DNA of 64,000 nucleotides, taken from contig JAZGTH010000067.1 in the NCBI GenBank assembly GCA_036877525.1, forward strand, positions 6,536,001-6,600,000. The letters are read 5' to 3'. Shown here piece by piece: positions 26,510-40,239 of the stretch (positions are counted from its first letter, which is position 1; each line of letters opens with the position of its first letter). Source of the stretch: Chromobotia macracanthus. Lineage: Eukaryota > Chordata > Actinopteri > Cypriniformes > Botiidae. The notes under the pieces are model-generated. The model was not told the DNA's origin. It did no database searches and saw only the letters and a list, made by a program, of their open reading frames with translations. A program made the position numbers and the translations under genes.

Positions 26510-26546
26510 ATGTTATGTATAAACATATTATGTTTATACATAACAT
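26510..26546. other. Perfect 16 bp hairpin in AT-rich palindromic region
   Basis: Arms 26510-26525 and 26531-26546 are perfect reverse complements (atgttatgtataaaca / tgtttatacataacat) around loop tatta. The region 26400-26600 contains other partial palindromes of the same words. Confidence 0.75.
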
Positions 26547-27153
26547 CATAATGTATAACATGATACTATAACATATGTTATACATTAAATTAACATTTTA
26601 TCATAGTAAAACTCAGAAACTGTGTAGCCTCACACTGATGTAGCCTCACATTACAAGCCTGTTTTAAGGCTCAAACATGATAGAGCAGAATCCTAATATC
26701 AGTAATGTGGACGACATAAAAAAGCATGCACGGTGCATTTAACTAGCACAATATTTAAAGACTTATACATATATTTATACATATAAGGAAATGTTTCTAA
26801 TGCAAGAGTTCTCACCAATGTATCTCAAGTACCGGAAAGATTATTCATGTGCAACAACTCAATTTATGAAGGAGGGGGGGGCTCAATCGTCTACCCCGAA
26901 ATAGATTGAGGGAGGTTTTGTCATCCCCTTCATCGGGCCATCAGGTGAGGAGGGGGAAGAGAACTGGTCATCTCCCCAGAAATCAATCAGAGTAAGGAGG
27001 CTCAGAGTATCTCTCTGCCCTACCTCACAGGCCCTCTGAACAAATCAATTTCCTCTCATTCAGTCCTGCTGTCTTCTCCAGAGGCATCTGCCTGTCAGGA
27101 AATCTGCATCTTTCACCTGACAGATTACCACTGAGGAAAAGATGCAGGGAAGC

Positions 27154-27197
<44 letters not shown>

Positions 27198-27198
27198 C
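27154..27198. repeat. GA microsatellite
   Basis: About 22 GA units with one AA interruption at 27181. Confidence 0.93.
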
Positions 27199-29075
27199 TT
27201 CAATTAGAATCATTGTGTTGCCAGGGAAACCACTCAGGATTCCAAAAGAAGAAAACCCTCTTTAAGTTTCTTATTCTCTTAATGTAAAAAGACAGAGACT
27301 GACTTCTCTAAAACAAAATCAATTATTTAAAAAAGGTTATATATTATATATCTATATTATCTATTAATGCTTAATATCTATTAAGGATTGAGACAATTGC
27401 ATTTGTTAATATCTGTGTTTGTGTTCACCTTCACAACAAAAAAATATTTTAAGAAGGATGTAAAACCGGCAGACAGAGAGAGAATGAGAGAAATAAGCAG
27501 AGGATATTCATTACCAGAAGACCGACTCCTCAGCAAATGATCGATCTGCTAAATGAGAAAGTTCACACGTGAACTCCCAAAGACTTTCAGGGTGAAGGAT
27601 TTTTCAGTCACGCTTTACAGCAAGGAAAACTGAGAAAGGGTGATCAATAAAACAGAAATATAATTAACCCTCATGTTCTCTTCAGTTTGACTTTACGTAT
27701 GTCCTAGAGAGCTTGATCATTTACAAAAGTATTAGAATAATTTTCAAAAATAACTTTTTATTTTACCTTTACATTGTTCTAATATGTTCCTCTGACTTGA
27801 TCACAATCAGTGACAGTTACTGTGGGGTATCATAAAGTACACACAGACAGAAATGTGACTGATATAATTACATAGATGTTTGGGTCCATGCGATCTCTGC
27901 AAAATACTATAGTATACATTAAAACAGACTTTTCATTTTAAAGACTTTTAAAGCAGCATATCTACAGTGTGCACACCAGTCTAAGACTCTTTGTATTTGG
28001 AATACATTCATCCATGTTTTATGTCCGGAATGTCTAAATCCCTATATAGAAGTAATGAATATTTTAGAATAGTGTTTACAATCAGCTCTCATAATAATAG
28101 AATCATGAAGTGTTCACCTGATATGGATCCCAAACAGAACCCGGGGGTGGGCGGTTTGTGTCAGTATAATCATTAGCTGTAGCAGAATTGTATCCTTTGT
28201 GGGAACTTCAGTGAATTTACTTCACATGAGGAAAGTGAAAAAAGACCTGTAGTTTTTATTGTAAATATTGGAAAGACCTTGAAATTAGTAATATACTTTA
28301 CACACACACACACACACTAAGAGTGATAGGGCATGTAATCCTATGAAAAATACCAACAGACCTTCCGTCCATGGAACACACGCCTTCCAACAGTGCGTTT
28401 AAATCAATACGTCGTGTGATTGCTCTGGTGACCTTTACTGATAAGAAACTCTGGCTCCCCAAATCTCCATTCCTCTCTGTCGCACTCTCTTTAACTATTC
28501 TTTTAACTCTCTTCATACGTCCAATTTGTCTTTGTCATTTTCTCAGACTCTTTCTGGATTCCCTTCCAATCACACGGCCAGTCTGTGAATCAATCCATCT
28601 TTATTTGCATTTCTATCTAATTTTCTGAATTTGAATAAATTTATCTTCATCTTTTCAGATTGGGAATAAACTGAAATTTTGGCTGACACAAATAATTAAG
28701 GCAAGGATCATTGTTCATATTTAGGGTGGGATGAGCGAAACCGTAATGCTGAATTTTTAAATGTATGCATGTAATTTGATCTGCATGATTTCTGCTGCAG
28801 ACAGAAATGACACAGTATGTCAAATCACGCAGGTTGTGAAGAGATGTGCAATTACTTTTGTGACTGATCCGACTTTTAGATTTCACCTCACAGTTAACAC
28901 TGGTGAAGGATCCCACAGACAGTCAGGAGAAGTGACACATGCCAAATAATATCAAAGACTTGAGGGCTTTTAAATTAGGATTTTAAGGAGGGTTTTTTTT
29001 TTTTATTTAGACCAGTAAATATACAGAGTCTGCATAGCAACAAGCTAAACATTACTCAGAAGACAGCAACACACG

Positions 29076-29280
29076 GTATCAACTATTATTAACTATCAAT
29101 AACTATTATTAGTATTATTATTGTTGTTGTTATTATTAATGATAATTATTATTAAAATAATTGCTATTGTTATTTTTTTATTTTGTTATATAAAATATTT
29201 TTAATATTTTTATTGCTGTTATTATTATTAACCAGTTTCATTAAAATAATATTTATTTTATTATTATCAAAATGTTAACG
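29076..29280. repeat. TTA/ATT-rich low-complexity stretch
   Basis: Dense tta, att and gtt triplets over 200 bases, imperfect. Confidence 0.7.
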
Positions 29281-29880
29281 CATTAATATTATGCCTTAAA
29301 GAGAATATTGTTTACATTGGAACACATACGTTCTGATATTACCCGCCTTCAATAATAAAACCTAAGTCAGACCTATGGTGATAATAAAAACACACTACCA
29401 TTGGCTGATACTGATATGGTCACAGATACTATATATCATGCAGGACTTGTGTGTGTGTGTGTGTGTGTGCCAGAGACAGTCTGTAATTGTGAAGGCCAGA
29501 GAAAGGTTTAAGTAGTGGCTTCTCTCTTCAGCAGATGATAAGATGAGATTGCTTGATTGTCACCACCATGTTCTTCCAATTGTCCATCAGGCACTGATTG
29601 AGTCTGGGCCTCTTGGGCCCCCCATGACACCAGAACCCTGATTACACACATTCTACCACTCCTAGACCTTGATGATGATATTAAGCTTTTCACATGTATC
29701 TCATCACTGTCTTTAGAAGTTTCTGATATCTTGGGCAAGTGTGGCTTTTCCCATTTGGCTGTATTTTTAATGACAAAAACTTCAACTCTTAATTAAAGTA
29801 TTTGATTAATCAAATTGCATGATATTTCTGTCTTATTGGATAAATTTGTGCACTAGCAAGCGATTGTGTATAAATATAAT

Positions 29881-29967
29881 AAAGGCAGAGTAGGAGACCT
29901 TTTCGTGAAACAATTTTTATCTTATGCTGGTTGAAAACGTCTTCACAACCTGATAGCAATCATTAAA
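29881..29967 (-). mobile_element. AAAGGTAGGGTAGGC-type element, terminal fragment
   Basis: The plus strand aaaggcagagtaggagacc then ttatgctggttgaaaacgtc is the reverse of the right end of the copy at 9556. Only about 87 bp remain. Confidence 0.65.
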
Positions 29968-30932
29968 GGGTCTAATTACATTTATTTTAATATAAATCTT
30001 AATACCATAAAATGTTATGGACTATAAAATGCTTGTCCAATCATTGCATACATTTCCATACCTTTGCACACCCTGCATGCTCAGACAATCTTCTGTCATC
30101 ATGTCATCTGTTCAAGTTTTCTGAAGGGATCTTAAAGGGATCTTAAAGCTAGCTTACCTGACATACAAATGCTAAATATCCCTCTGCAAGTCTTTATACA
30201 TCCCCATATCTGGCTCGGATCTCTTGCTTAATGTAAAACTGTGTGGTTTATTTATTTATTTTTGCTTGTTTGACCATCCGCAGTATGTAAATTGTTACTC
30301 TGACAACTTGGAAAAGAAATAATACACATCTCCTCTACCTGCCACACAATCTAATTTGTTGATGGAACAAATTCTGCACACAGAAGGTTGAATTCATAAC
30401 ACTATGTATGAGCAATTGTAATGCATGACTTAGCAAATACCACTAATATGATAAAAGACAAGAATTCTGTAACACAAACAGAAATCTGCCTCTCCAATCG
30501 TCAGTACAGCAATCACAAATGTGATTAGTCCATCCTGACTAGCGCAGAGAAAAGTAACACAGTAAACACACTTAAATAATGTAAAGTGACAAGCTTAGTA
30601 ATAATAGCCAATAAAAAACAGCCACATTTTGTAGTGCATGGCAAAATATTGCAAGAGCAGTGTTCCCATCCAGAGGCTTTAGGATAAATAGTATTGTATT
30701 GTGTTTCTATATACGCATACAGACGGTAATGGAGACACACACATCCTTCAGACCCAAGTGTTCAGCTAATGCACTATAATGTGATGTTGTTTGTGAACGC
30801 ACAGCACGTCTTTATGGACAGTTGGCTGGTGGTGCGAGTCTCTCAGGCTCTTTGGTCAGGTGAGGAGAGCTGACTCAGCATCAATCTACTGTCTGTCAGC
30901 ACACAGCTCTGCCCTGCCCCGCTGAGAGCCAC

Positions 30933-30987
<55 letters not shown>

Positions 30988-33900
30988 GCTGTGTAATCAA
31001 TCCTGTATCATCTCTCTGCTTAAGTAAGAGCAGCAGCCTGAGAGGAAGTGAGCTGAGGATGAACAGAAAGAAAGAAAACAAGTTTTTCATAACTGTAACC
31101 CATTTACTGTGCTATACTGGCATGATAAAAACTGCACGAAAACTACACTTTGTTTTGCCAAAGCAGAACATAAAATAAAGTAACAATAGTGCACACGGAC
31201 AAGTAAACAAGTAGTACTAAATAAAATACAATACATTTTACATGTTTTGAAGAACATGAGAGTGGTGCTGAAACATGCAAATAATGTTAGATTTGGCCTG
31301 ACAATTTTCCTGGTATTGTTACTAGGGACTTTTGGGTGGATGTAAGGGTGTTTCCAGGCTAAGGTTTTCATAGTGGTTGATAAGGTGTTGACAGGTAGCT
31401 CCTTACTGGCTCAAGTCAAAAAGCCTATTTTATAAAATGAAATAAAATAGATTTTAAAAATACCAAAAGTAATATAACATAAAGAGAGCATGAATTAAAC
31501 AAGAGTTATTAAAAGGGATAAAGATAAAAAAAAATGACCCAATAATAGTGATAATAGTTGGTAGTCTCTCTCTCTCTTTATCTCCCTCTCTCTCTCAATT
31601 CAAGTCAAAGTGCTTTATTGGCATTAGGGTTAATGCTATGACAGTGTTGATGGCATGACTTTATTGGCATCTCTCTCCTTCTTTCTGGCTTTTAGACTAG
31701 TGGCTAAATTAATTGCATTAATGCAGCGGTCCGGCTGTGCAATGCTGAGTCTGAGACACAGGTACCAATCTCCGTAGAATCAATTTCCAGCTGTCAGGCA
31801 GCCAGCTGCAGAGAGCAGATGGGCCCAGTTTCTCCATCTTTCTGTTCACTGTGCTTTGTGTACAATCTAAATACCCACGTGTCCGCTGCGTCTGCTGTCC
31901 AAATCTGTGCCCACATCAGACAGGTGGGCAGAGACACAGGCTTGGCTAACATAAAGAAACATAAGTGACAAGCGGAAGCTCCTTTATTTATTTCTACGTT
32001 GTGCTGCACCTGTGTAATGGCATGTGGAATCTGCATAATGCGACTCGGGTAAAGCACTGCTCATGTCCATATGTCCAAATGAGTTATTTAAAGGCTTCCG
32101 TAATACCTTGGGAAACAAAAGCAAGGTTCCTGTGTCCTGCTGGTGCATTATAGGCTGTGCATCTGTCTTGTCGGTTATAATGGTGTCACATTTTATTTTG
32201 GGGTGAACTCGTGCTGGGAATGACGTTCTATACCTGGTTTCTGTTGTGCAAAAATATTAAAACTCCTTGGATGTAACATATCATAACCACACCAATACAT
32301 AAGATGCACTGCATACCAGAATTAACCGGGCATAGTAAACTTTAAACATAGCTAATGAAGATTTGTGTGCCTCCACGTGTGTGGGACTTTATGTTGTTTA
32401 ATTGTATTGATACACATGCCCACAAGTGTTTGTCTTAATGATTAACTGTAACTGTTAACTGTTAACTTTAAAAGGTAATTTAGCCCAGCTGAATATAATT
32501 ATGTATATCATGAATGCTCAGCATAAAACATACTGCATTATAAAACAAAATATAAGAAATATAAGAACATGGTTTAAATAAGTAACAGGCTGTTCCTAGA
32601 AACTACACACATATGACTAATCACTGCTGAACATGCAGAAATCACTGCCGTACCTCAATGTTGCTCCATGTTGGTCAGCCATTTTAGAACGGATGTAGCC
32701 TATTATGACCAATAGGTGGCACAGTTTGGTGACTTGTAGAGGAAGCAGTAGCCCCACATGGTTAGAACCTTCAGTCACCTGAGCAGAAACAGGACATTAC
32801 ACAATTTGTTTAAACATTTGCCCTACAAAACAGGAACATGAGTGGTCTTGTAATTATTGAACCCTCGCTTATATGTTCTAGCTCACATAATATATATAAG
32901 ACCAAGTCTATAAAACCCCAGCCCCATCAAGACAACAAGCCCAAGCAATTATAGCCAATCAGCTCTCAAAGCCTGGCCCAAAGGTTAAACGCATTTACAT
33001 GTTAACATCTAACCCATTATGACTGACATTCTGAAAATTATTCCAATAAGGTGTGAAGTGCTAAATACTTGAGGCCAGTCGAGCAATTAAGATTAATAAG
33101 AGAGCAGATAAATTAAAAGAGAACAAGGGCAGCACATTTGCAGAGAGTGTATATTATATTCTATGGCAGATCTGAGAAGCGAGTCCATGAATGTGTAATG
33201 TCAGCCAGCTGATATTTACTTCAAATGTCAGCTACACCAAGTAGCTGTTGTCACAAGAGTTCATGTTACAGAGGCTAATTTGACACATTAGCAGTGTCTG
33301 TGTGGGCAGAACCGCCTCAGACGGGCCGCAGAGGAATTAACAGTGCGAGTTTCTGATAGCAGGACTGACCCTGAGTTCATCTAACAAGATCAAACCACCA
33401 AATTGGATTCAGATTTCACAGTTTATACAGCTCAACAGTGACCGCCCCTTTTTTAACGGTCTGCATTCCTGGAAGGTTGTTTTTTGTATTGGCATTTCAG
33501 AAAATTCTTTAATAAAGCCTTAAACCGAAGGTCTTAGAAGAAGAAATAGGGAAAGAGAGAGAGAGACTACTGCAAACACATATCATGTGTATAATATAAC
33601 ACAACATCATCCTTAATTAACTAACAACATTAGGTAGGGAGCTTGACAGGTAGCTAGCTAATGTTACCTAGCCACCGTGGAGACTGCTGTGATTTCCATG
33701 GTAACAGCAACTTCTGATTGATGGCTCCTTTTTCAGGATCACGGGTATGCTAGCACTTTAAATCAATTAAAGATGAAATGAAGTTGAAATACTAACTTTT
33801 TTGTGTAGATACAATTATAATTGGTCTTTCTTTAAAGGTTAATATGTCAAAGATCTGTTTCGCTATAGAGATTTGAATAGCATTTTTATTTTATATCCAT

Positions 33901-34397
33901 CACTGATCCAAGAGAAGAAGAATCAATGTAGCCAAGGTCACTTCAGCAGCTACAGCTATAATGTATGTAAAGTATAGTTGCTTAAATCTAACACCTGAGT
34001 TCAGCTGCTGGAGATCATGAAACAGGTTTGTACACTTGATGGCTCCTATGATATTTCATATCAGAATCTCCTATATTGTTCCTTTAACAGTCCTGCAGGT
34101 TTATAAAGACATACAGATGAGTAAATGTTGAGAGAAATTTCATTTAAAACATTGTCATGTCTCCTTCCTTAGTGCTGTTAATTATGTTGTCTATTGCTAA
34201 CCATCACCTAACCATAACCAACTCTAGTATATCTTTTAAATACTAAAACTAATAAAACTTTATGTATGCGCTAGACTACAGTGTATTAAGTGACAAACCA
34301 TGAATCCAAGTCAGACATTTATGAATAATTACTGTGGCAAATTAAAATGGCAAGCCAATTATGCGGTAGATGCTTATTTCAAGCTTCTATGAATATA
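29968..34397. other. Intergenic, no gene seen
   Basis: Contains the CT array at 30934. A short fish-type motif, caattcaagtcaaagtgctt with tattggcat, lies at about 31597-31624 and is partly repeated at 31660-31667. The rest is unique AT-rich sequence. Confidence 0.55.
30934..30988. repeat. CT microsatellite
   Basis: About 27 CT units with two TTT interruptions. Confidence 0.93.
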
Positions 34398-34601
34398 TGT
34401 GGCAGCTTAATAGTGGATGATCAAGGCTGCTAACACAAAGGTTGAGTGTTTAATTCCAAGTAAGGTGAGCCAAAAATTAGAGATTTGCTTAGATCACAAT
34501 CACACTGCCTTCAGGGAAGGTACTTAACCTCAGGTGGGTCCAGAGAGACTGTCAAAGCAATTAGTGAACTGTGAGTTGCTTTACATGAAGAGTATCTGTT
34601 A
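34398..34601 (+). mobile_element. Degraded tRNA-derived SINE
   Basis: An A-box-like ggcagcttaatagtgg is followed by a B-box-like ggttgagtgtttaattcc at 34440-34457. Then come ttcagggaaggtacttaacc and a decayed tail, gtgagttgctttacatgaag. The order is that of a fish tRNA-SINE. Confidence 0.6.
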
Positions 34602-34784
34602 ATTGGCAAGATATTAAGCCACCAAACACTCTCCTGTTTCCATTTTAACTAGCTCAACAATCAAGCTTTCTGTAAAGCTTCAACCCTTAAGATCTACTCT
34701 TTGTTTACTGTTTTAATCATTGTTACTGGACAACGCCCAACATGCATTTATTCCATTGATTTTAGTTGTCTTTGTTAACACGAT

Positions 34785-34792
<8 letters not shown>

Positions 34793-34879
<87 letters not shown>
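34793..34879. repeat. GATA tetranucleotide microsatellite, about 21 units
   Basis: Uninterrupted gata units over 87 bases, the longest simple repeat in the window. On the minus strand it reads as a Ser-Ile-Tyr-Leu repeat, so the 99-codon frame over it is not a gene. Confidence 0.95.
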
Positions 34880-35059
34880 CATTAGATGGATGGACATTCA
34901 GAATATTATTATATTCAATATATTTAATATTTTCAAAATATGAAGACATATATGTTGAGTTAAAAATGTACTGCACACTAGGAATGACCCTGCCAAGACA
35001 GGAGTCCATCATGCTAACGAGGGCTCAGGGGTCACTGCAGAAGTATGACATCTTCTTAC

Positions 35060-35480
35060 ATTTCTTGCTAGCATTTGCTGCGTGGAGGCAATTGTCAAAG
35101 ATAAAAAAAGGTTAGATTAAGGGCAGAGCGAAATTGCACTGACAGGGAGACACAAATTAGACACACAGAGTAGCCATGTCTAAAATACATGCCCCTGAGT
35201 TTATCAGCCAATTTAGCTGCTGTAACTCTGTCTGGGGTGGACATATTAATTACTGTCATTTTAATAAAAACAGAGGTAAGAGGTATATTGAAATGCCGCA
35301 GCCGTCATAAATTTATTCGTAATAACTTGTCATTTTTAAGGGGATTGGTTATTTAAAGCCGCAAAGGGTACCTGCCTTTGTTTAAAATGACCACCTGAGC
35401 CCAACATACCGGTGAAGAAATGACTCATCATTAAAATGCAACTAAAAAGAGATGAACTCATTATGCTGCTTGCACTGCTG
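35060..35480. promoter_or_regulatory. Candidate conserved non-coding element
   Basis: Non-repetitive stretch following the GATA array, with gtggaggcaattgtcaaag, acatattaattactgtcat and aatttattcgtaataac. Moderately GC-rich unique sequence continues to about 35760. No exon structure was found. Confidence 0.27.
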
Positions 35481-36654
35481 CCTTTAAAATATCAGGGAGT
35501 GACAAACCCTGGTGCAGTATCGCGGCAGCTGGGAGGAGAAACAGACGAAGTGCAGAAAGAGGCACCTGCCCTACGGAGAGTTCTGCAATTTCATTCTGCT
35601 CCTTCTTCAATGCAAACAAGGAGCGCCGACTGCCCATCATGACCCCGTGAACACCAGTGGTGATAGGACCGACATCAGAACCGCCCGTGACAGTTGGCTA
35701 ATGAGAACCAGGGCAGGAAATGCATGCACAAACAATGATGCTGATGAATATGAGCGAAAACAATAAAAGCGCAGGCACACACAATGATGCAGATGGACGT
35801 GGAGAAAAATAATTAAATAGCACGCACACACGCCGCACACCTGCTCGATCCTCTGGCGGTTCGGAAAACAGAAAGGCCCCTCAGATTTTTCCAACAGAGT
35901 CGCAGCCAGGAATAACTGCTCAAGATGGGCCCCTGTAACGGGGCCAAAAAACTGTTCTCTTTAAACACAATGCACTCTGGGAGAAAGAAATATGGACCCA
36001 AAAATAGAAGATAAACAACTTGCTTGTATCTCTACCATTATGACACAGCAATGAATATAAAGTGTGCTACTAAAGGCAACGATTTTCTGTGTAAAGACGG
36101 CCTTGATTGTTCCCTCTGATGGAAAAAGGTTGAAGTAAGTTTGTGGTCGCAAAGGAATAGAAAAATGCAGACTATCACACTGTTATTAAGAATAACTTTT
36201 TCCTTAGTTTTTAGTATTATTATTTTTAGTAATTATAGCTTATAGTTACATAACATTACAATAACATTTAATTAATATACATTTAAATAAACCTAAATTT
36301 AAAGTTAGAAAGCTTGCAGTTTAGAGTTTATTCTGGTATACTCACCTGTGTGTGTGTGTGTTGATGGATGAGTACCGGGAAACAGGTGAGTATTAAAGTG
36401 ACCAAAAGCTCACATGAGGGTCAGAATGTTTGTCATTAAAAATGTCCACTGTGTCATATGATTTATCTGTCTGCAGGTCTCTGACATCACCAGCCTGATA
36501 CATCAGTAATTCCAGACAGTACCAGTTTGTTCCTGTCCAAAAGGATAAAGAACAATTTAGTCAGTACATTCCAATTTACAAAAAATAGGGGAGAGTTTCT
36601 CTTCTCAGGAAAGTGAAATGAACACTTCATGCAGCATGTATAAATACTACAGTA

Positions 36655-36995
36655 TTTTTAAGGTACACTATACATATTATGGTATATGAATATGGTAATC
36701 GGTCAATACTACGGTAATGTGTATATGAAAACTTTCTGGAAAACCTTTGAGGGGAGTCACTGGTACACAGAAGGTCATGATTTCATGCGTACCAAGTATT
36801 AAAAGGAATCATAAATCAGGAATCTTTTTTAAATGGTAATATGGCACATCACAGACCTGGTATTGTTTAAAAGTACCTTGAAAGTGCCATAAATGCCGGG
36901 GTACCTCAATTCAAACCATACCTACATTTCAAAGTACCACAGTGTTACCATCTGATACCATTCATATACCTTGATACTTCCACAGTACTATGTTT
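36655..36995. repeat. TACC/GGTA-rich dispersed repeat
   Basis: Many gtacc and taccat / ggtaat words (for example cggggtacctcaa, caaagtaccacagtgttacc, tcatataccttgatac). A similar block sits at 58045-58200. Confidence 0.4.
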
Positions 36996-37574
36996 GTAGC
37001 ATGATCCTAAAAAAAGAACCTAAAATATATAAAAATAAATGAATCTAAGACATGCACTGAGTATTACCCCTAAGTATCATGTTGAGCTCTGTAGTTGGGT
37101 GATAAATGACCTTATGACCTTTGGTTCGGTTTTACAGAGAAGTTCTCCATATTTTTTTAAGGCTGTCACAGGAAGAGAAGCGTCTTATTTCTCATCTTGG
37201 CATTGCCCTTCATAGAGGACACATCAAGGCCCATCTATTCCTATCATATTCACAAACAAATAACTATATTGATTTCATGCTATGTTGATGCGCTATTGTA
37301 GCTTTTATGTTCCCAAAAAATCTATTTTCCAAAATAACAATTATCCAAAATCATATGACTTTGCTGTTTCAAAGTCATAAATGTTGGAAATTACACTGAA
37401 TACTCAAACTTACAGTTATGTGTATGTTGGAATGTTATGTTTTTGGAAAGAGACAGATTTGGTTCACTTCATTTAGTAAATGATGTCCGACTTTCTAATG
37501 CAACAACATAAGCTTCTTGTTCCCTAAACAAAATTAGAATTAGGCCTCAAATTAATAGGATGTTTCCATGATTT

Positions 37575-37645
37575 AAAGAGTTACTTAGTCAAAAATTAAA
37601 TTCTGCGATTATTTACTCCTGCTTATGTTGTACTAAACAATGTGA
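37575..37645 (+). repeat. TTAAAGGGAC-type repeat, left fragment
   Basis: taaagagttacttagtcaaa followed by attatttactcctgcttatg resembles the left end of the same family. It is weakly preserved. Confidence 0.4.
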
Positions 37646-38539
37646 ATTTAATTGTAATAGTTACTTTACTGTCAAACATCGAAAAAGAAACCATCAAAAA
37701 CATCAAAAAGTTTTTTTTTTTTAAGTTTCTCATAAAACTCTTCTGAATACAATAGTTTTTTTATGAATTTAAGTAGATATTGCTTGGAAATCTTGCTCTC
37801 CGCTGCAGTTCTCCAAACTCATCTGTGTTCACATAAATCCAAAAATGGTGTGTCAAGATGTGTCGTGCCTGGTTTGACTTTAATGATCCCCTGTTTTCTC
37901 GAAACAAAATTGTTGAGGTTATTTCCACTACAACATTCCAGACTGAATAAATCAATACACATGCAGGACTTTTGAGTTTAATCTTTTTTATCGCCAGTAA
38001 TATTAAAAGATTAATAGAAAATAACTTCTGACAGATGTAACATTTTACAGTGCATCATATTTCAATATTACATCAAAGAATGATCCCAGAGACATCCCTA
38101 GGGGTCTGGACTCCACTGACCTCATAACTGCCCTGGGGCCAAAGCATCTTTAGGCCTGTTGGAGCTGGAAACTGCACTCGCATGTAACATGTCTGCAGGG
38201 TCACAGCTGGAAGCTCAATATTAATCACACCGGTCCACTATAGCCAGCAGGAGAATTTCTCCAGTGGGCATCATTACAGGCCTCCTGCTGTCATTCATTC
38301 ATTTCATCCTCAGGAAAAATCCTCAACAAGCTCATATACACACAACATGCACACTCAAGGGTCTAGACTGAGTCACACACACAAATAATACCATTACGTA
38401 ACTGTGACTATACGTCGGCCAAGCTGTGTACAATTCAGTTATCATATCTAAATTGAATTCTTATAATTAAATCAAACCCATAGGAATGAAAATAAAAAGG
38501 AATATCTTTAAAAGCTGAACATTTTCTTTATTAACTATT

Positions 38540-38731
38540 AGTTTTTATTTCAGTGTTATAATAGAAAACCATTGTACATTGGAAGTCAATGGATGCCGCT
38601 ATCGTGTGGTTACCAATGTAAATAAAATAAATCTTCTTCTGTCTTTCACAGGTGTAGCAAAGTCATATATTGACTGTTTGGAATGATATGATGGAAGAAT
38701 TTTCAATTTTGGGTGAACTATCTCTTTAACA
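38540..38731 (+). mobile_element. TTAAAGGGAC-type repeat, right half
   Basis: It contains acattggaagtcaatgg, the ttcttctgtctttcacagg block and the right end ttgggtgaactatctcttta. The left half is absent. Confidence 0.6.
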
Positions 38732-39339
38732 AGATACCAAAATAAATTTCAAGAAGTCAGAGATTTAAATATGAACCCAAACGTGTCTCATCAATTTCTT
38801 ATGAAACCAAATGATCTGAGCTATAGTATCCACATTAATTTTGTAGTGCTACATGAATATATGTATTTCTCTTAAGGAATTTTATCACATTTAAAACTTC
38901 TTAGAAGTCTAACAGAGCTAAAATCATTTAAAAAAAATGAACCTTTGATAATATTAATTAATCTAGTTTTTCTATTTATGAGCATCATAAAACTTACATT
39001 GGCCGAATCATCAATAATGAATTTAGCTTAGTTTTACACTACCATCATTAATACACTAAATATTTCATTAAATTGTTTTTAAATATATATAAAAACCAGC
39101 CACAAGCACCATTGGGGCAGTGTTAATTATGTGCACGGACACAGAGGCACAGCACAACTGAACTTGTAACGTGGCTCCAAATCAAAGCATTCAGACGACA
39201 GGAACATTGCGTATTTTTAAAATGAAAGCTGAATAACAACAAGATTGTGCCCAGGGCAAGTTGAGGAATAAATGATTATTGACATAATTAATAAAACTCA
39301 TAATTCACAGAGTGAACACAAATCCACCATTTCAAAACC

Positions 39340-39550
39340 TAGAAACGCCCACAACACCCTAGAAACTGCCTAGCAACCTTAGCAGCTACCCAAAACATCC
39401 TAGCAACTGCCTAGCACTGCCATAGCAACTGCATTGCAGCACTCTAGAAACCATCTAGAATACTTCTTGAAGCTAGTGCTTCTTGAACTACCACCAACCA
39501 CCAACTAGCATCTTAGCAACCACCTAGCAACTATCCAGCAACCTATTAGA
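39340..39550 (+). repeat. TAGCAACC-type degenerate minisatellite, longest block
   Basis: About ten diverged units such as ctgcctagcaacc, catcctagcaact, catcttagcaacc and cacctagcaac across 210 bases. Confidence 0.7.
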
Positions 39551-40239
39551 AAGAAATGAGCAAACAGTGGAAAAGCTGATGACATACACAAAGTAAAAAA
39601 AAAACATGTAAACTCCAGCATGTAGCACCAAGGCAACAACAAACCACACTGCTTTCAGAAAATGTAAAAATCAACTAGTTGTTACTATTGCAGACTATTC
39701 ATTATTTCTGTTTAGTTCAGTTCAAATTGACTACATGTTGACTGCCTGGGATATTAAGAATATGCACTAAAGCTGAAACATAACTGGCCAATAATCGAAG
39801 CACATTATCCTGCTATAACTGAAAATATAGTCAGTGTAAAACAAGTAAAAGGCTTTTCTTGTGCCACTGTATCGCAAATTCTACAGGTGGCCACATGCTG
39901 TGGATGATCACGGCCTGCCTATCATGCTTTGTTCAGAATGACTGCTGGCTACCATCACCCCAAATCACAGAGGAGGTATTCTTGAGCACTTCCTGCTGTG
40001 TGGCTATTTTACCTGACCATCTGCACTCATTCATGTCTGTATTCCACCCTGATCACAGGTTTGTGATGACCCATGCACAAATCCTGAAGCATTTGTCTGA
40101 GCTCAAGACCTTGAATTGGCACCCTCAGGAAATCTGTGGAGTTACTTTTTATAGACGGCCATTAAGGGTGAATGGGCGGCACTATCTACAACATGCCTGT
40201 GGCATGTTGCGGACTCTGTGTGTTGCCATGAAGCTTTGA

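Larger units (their letters stand above)
23894..29880. other. Intergenic, no gene seen, several simple repeats
   Basis: Holds the CTGT array, the AT palindromes near 26510, the GA array at 27154, short CA and TG tracts and the TTA-rich stretch. A GC-richer repeat-free part at 25020-25200 has no exon-like pattern I can support. Confidence 0.55.

Noticed and set aside
27025..27213. Ser-Leu repeat frame, minus strand
   Set aside because: Translation of the GA microsatellite at 27154-27198.
30896..31090. Arg-Glu repeat frame, minus strand
   Set aside because: Translation of the CT/GA microsatellite at 30934-30988.
34713..35012. 99-codon minus-strand frame with a Leu-Ser-Ile-Tyr repeat
   Set aside because: Translation of the GATA microsatellite.
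39859..40239. 126-codon open frame on the plus strand
   Set aside because: No recognisable domain, Cys- and His-rich without a metal-binding pattern, no splice or promoter context. Length is plausible by chance in 54 kb; a protein search could reopen it.
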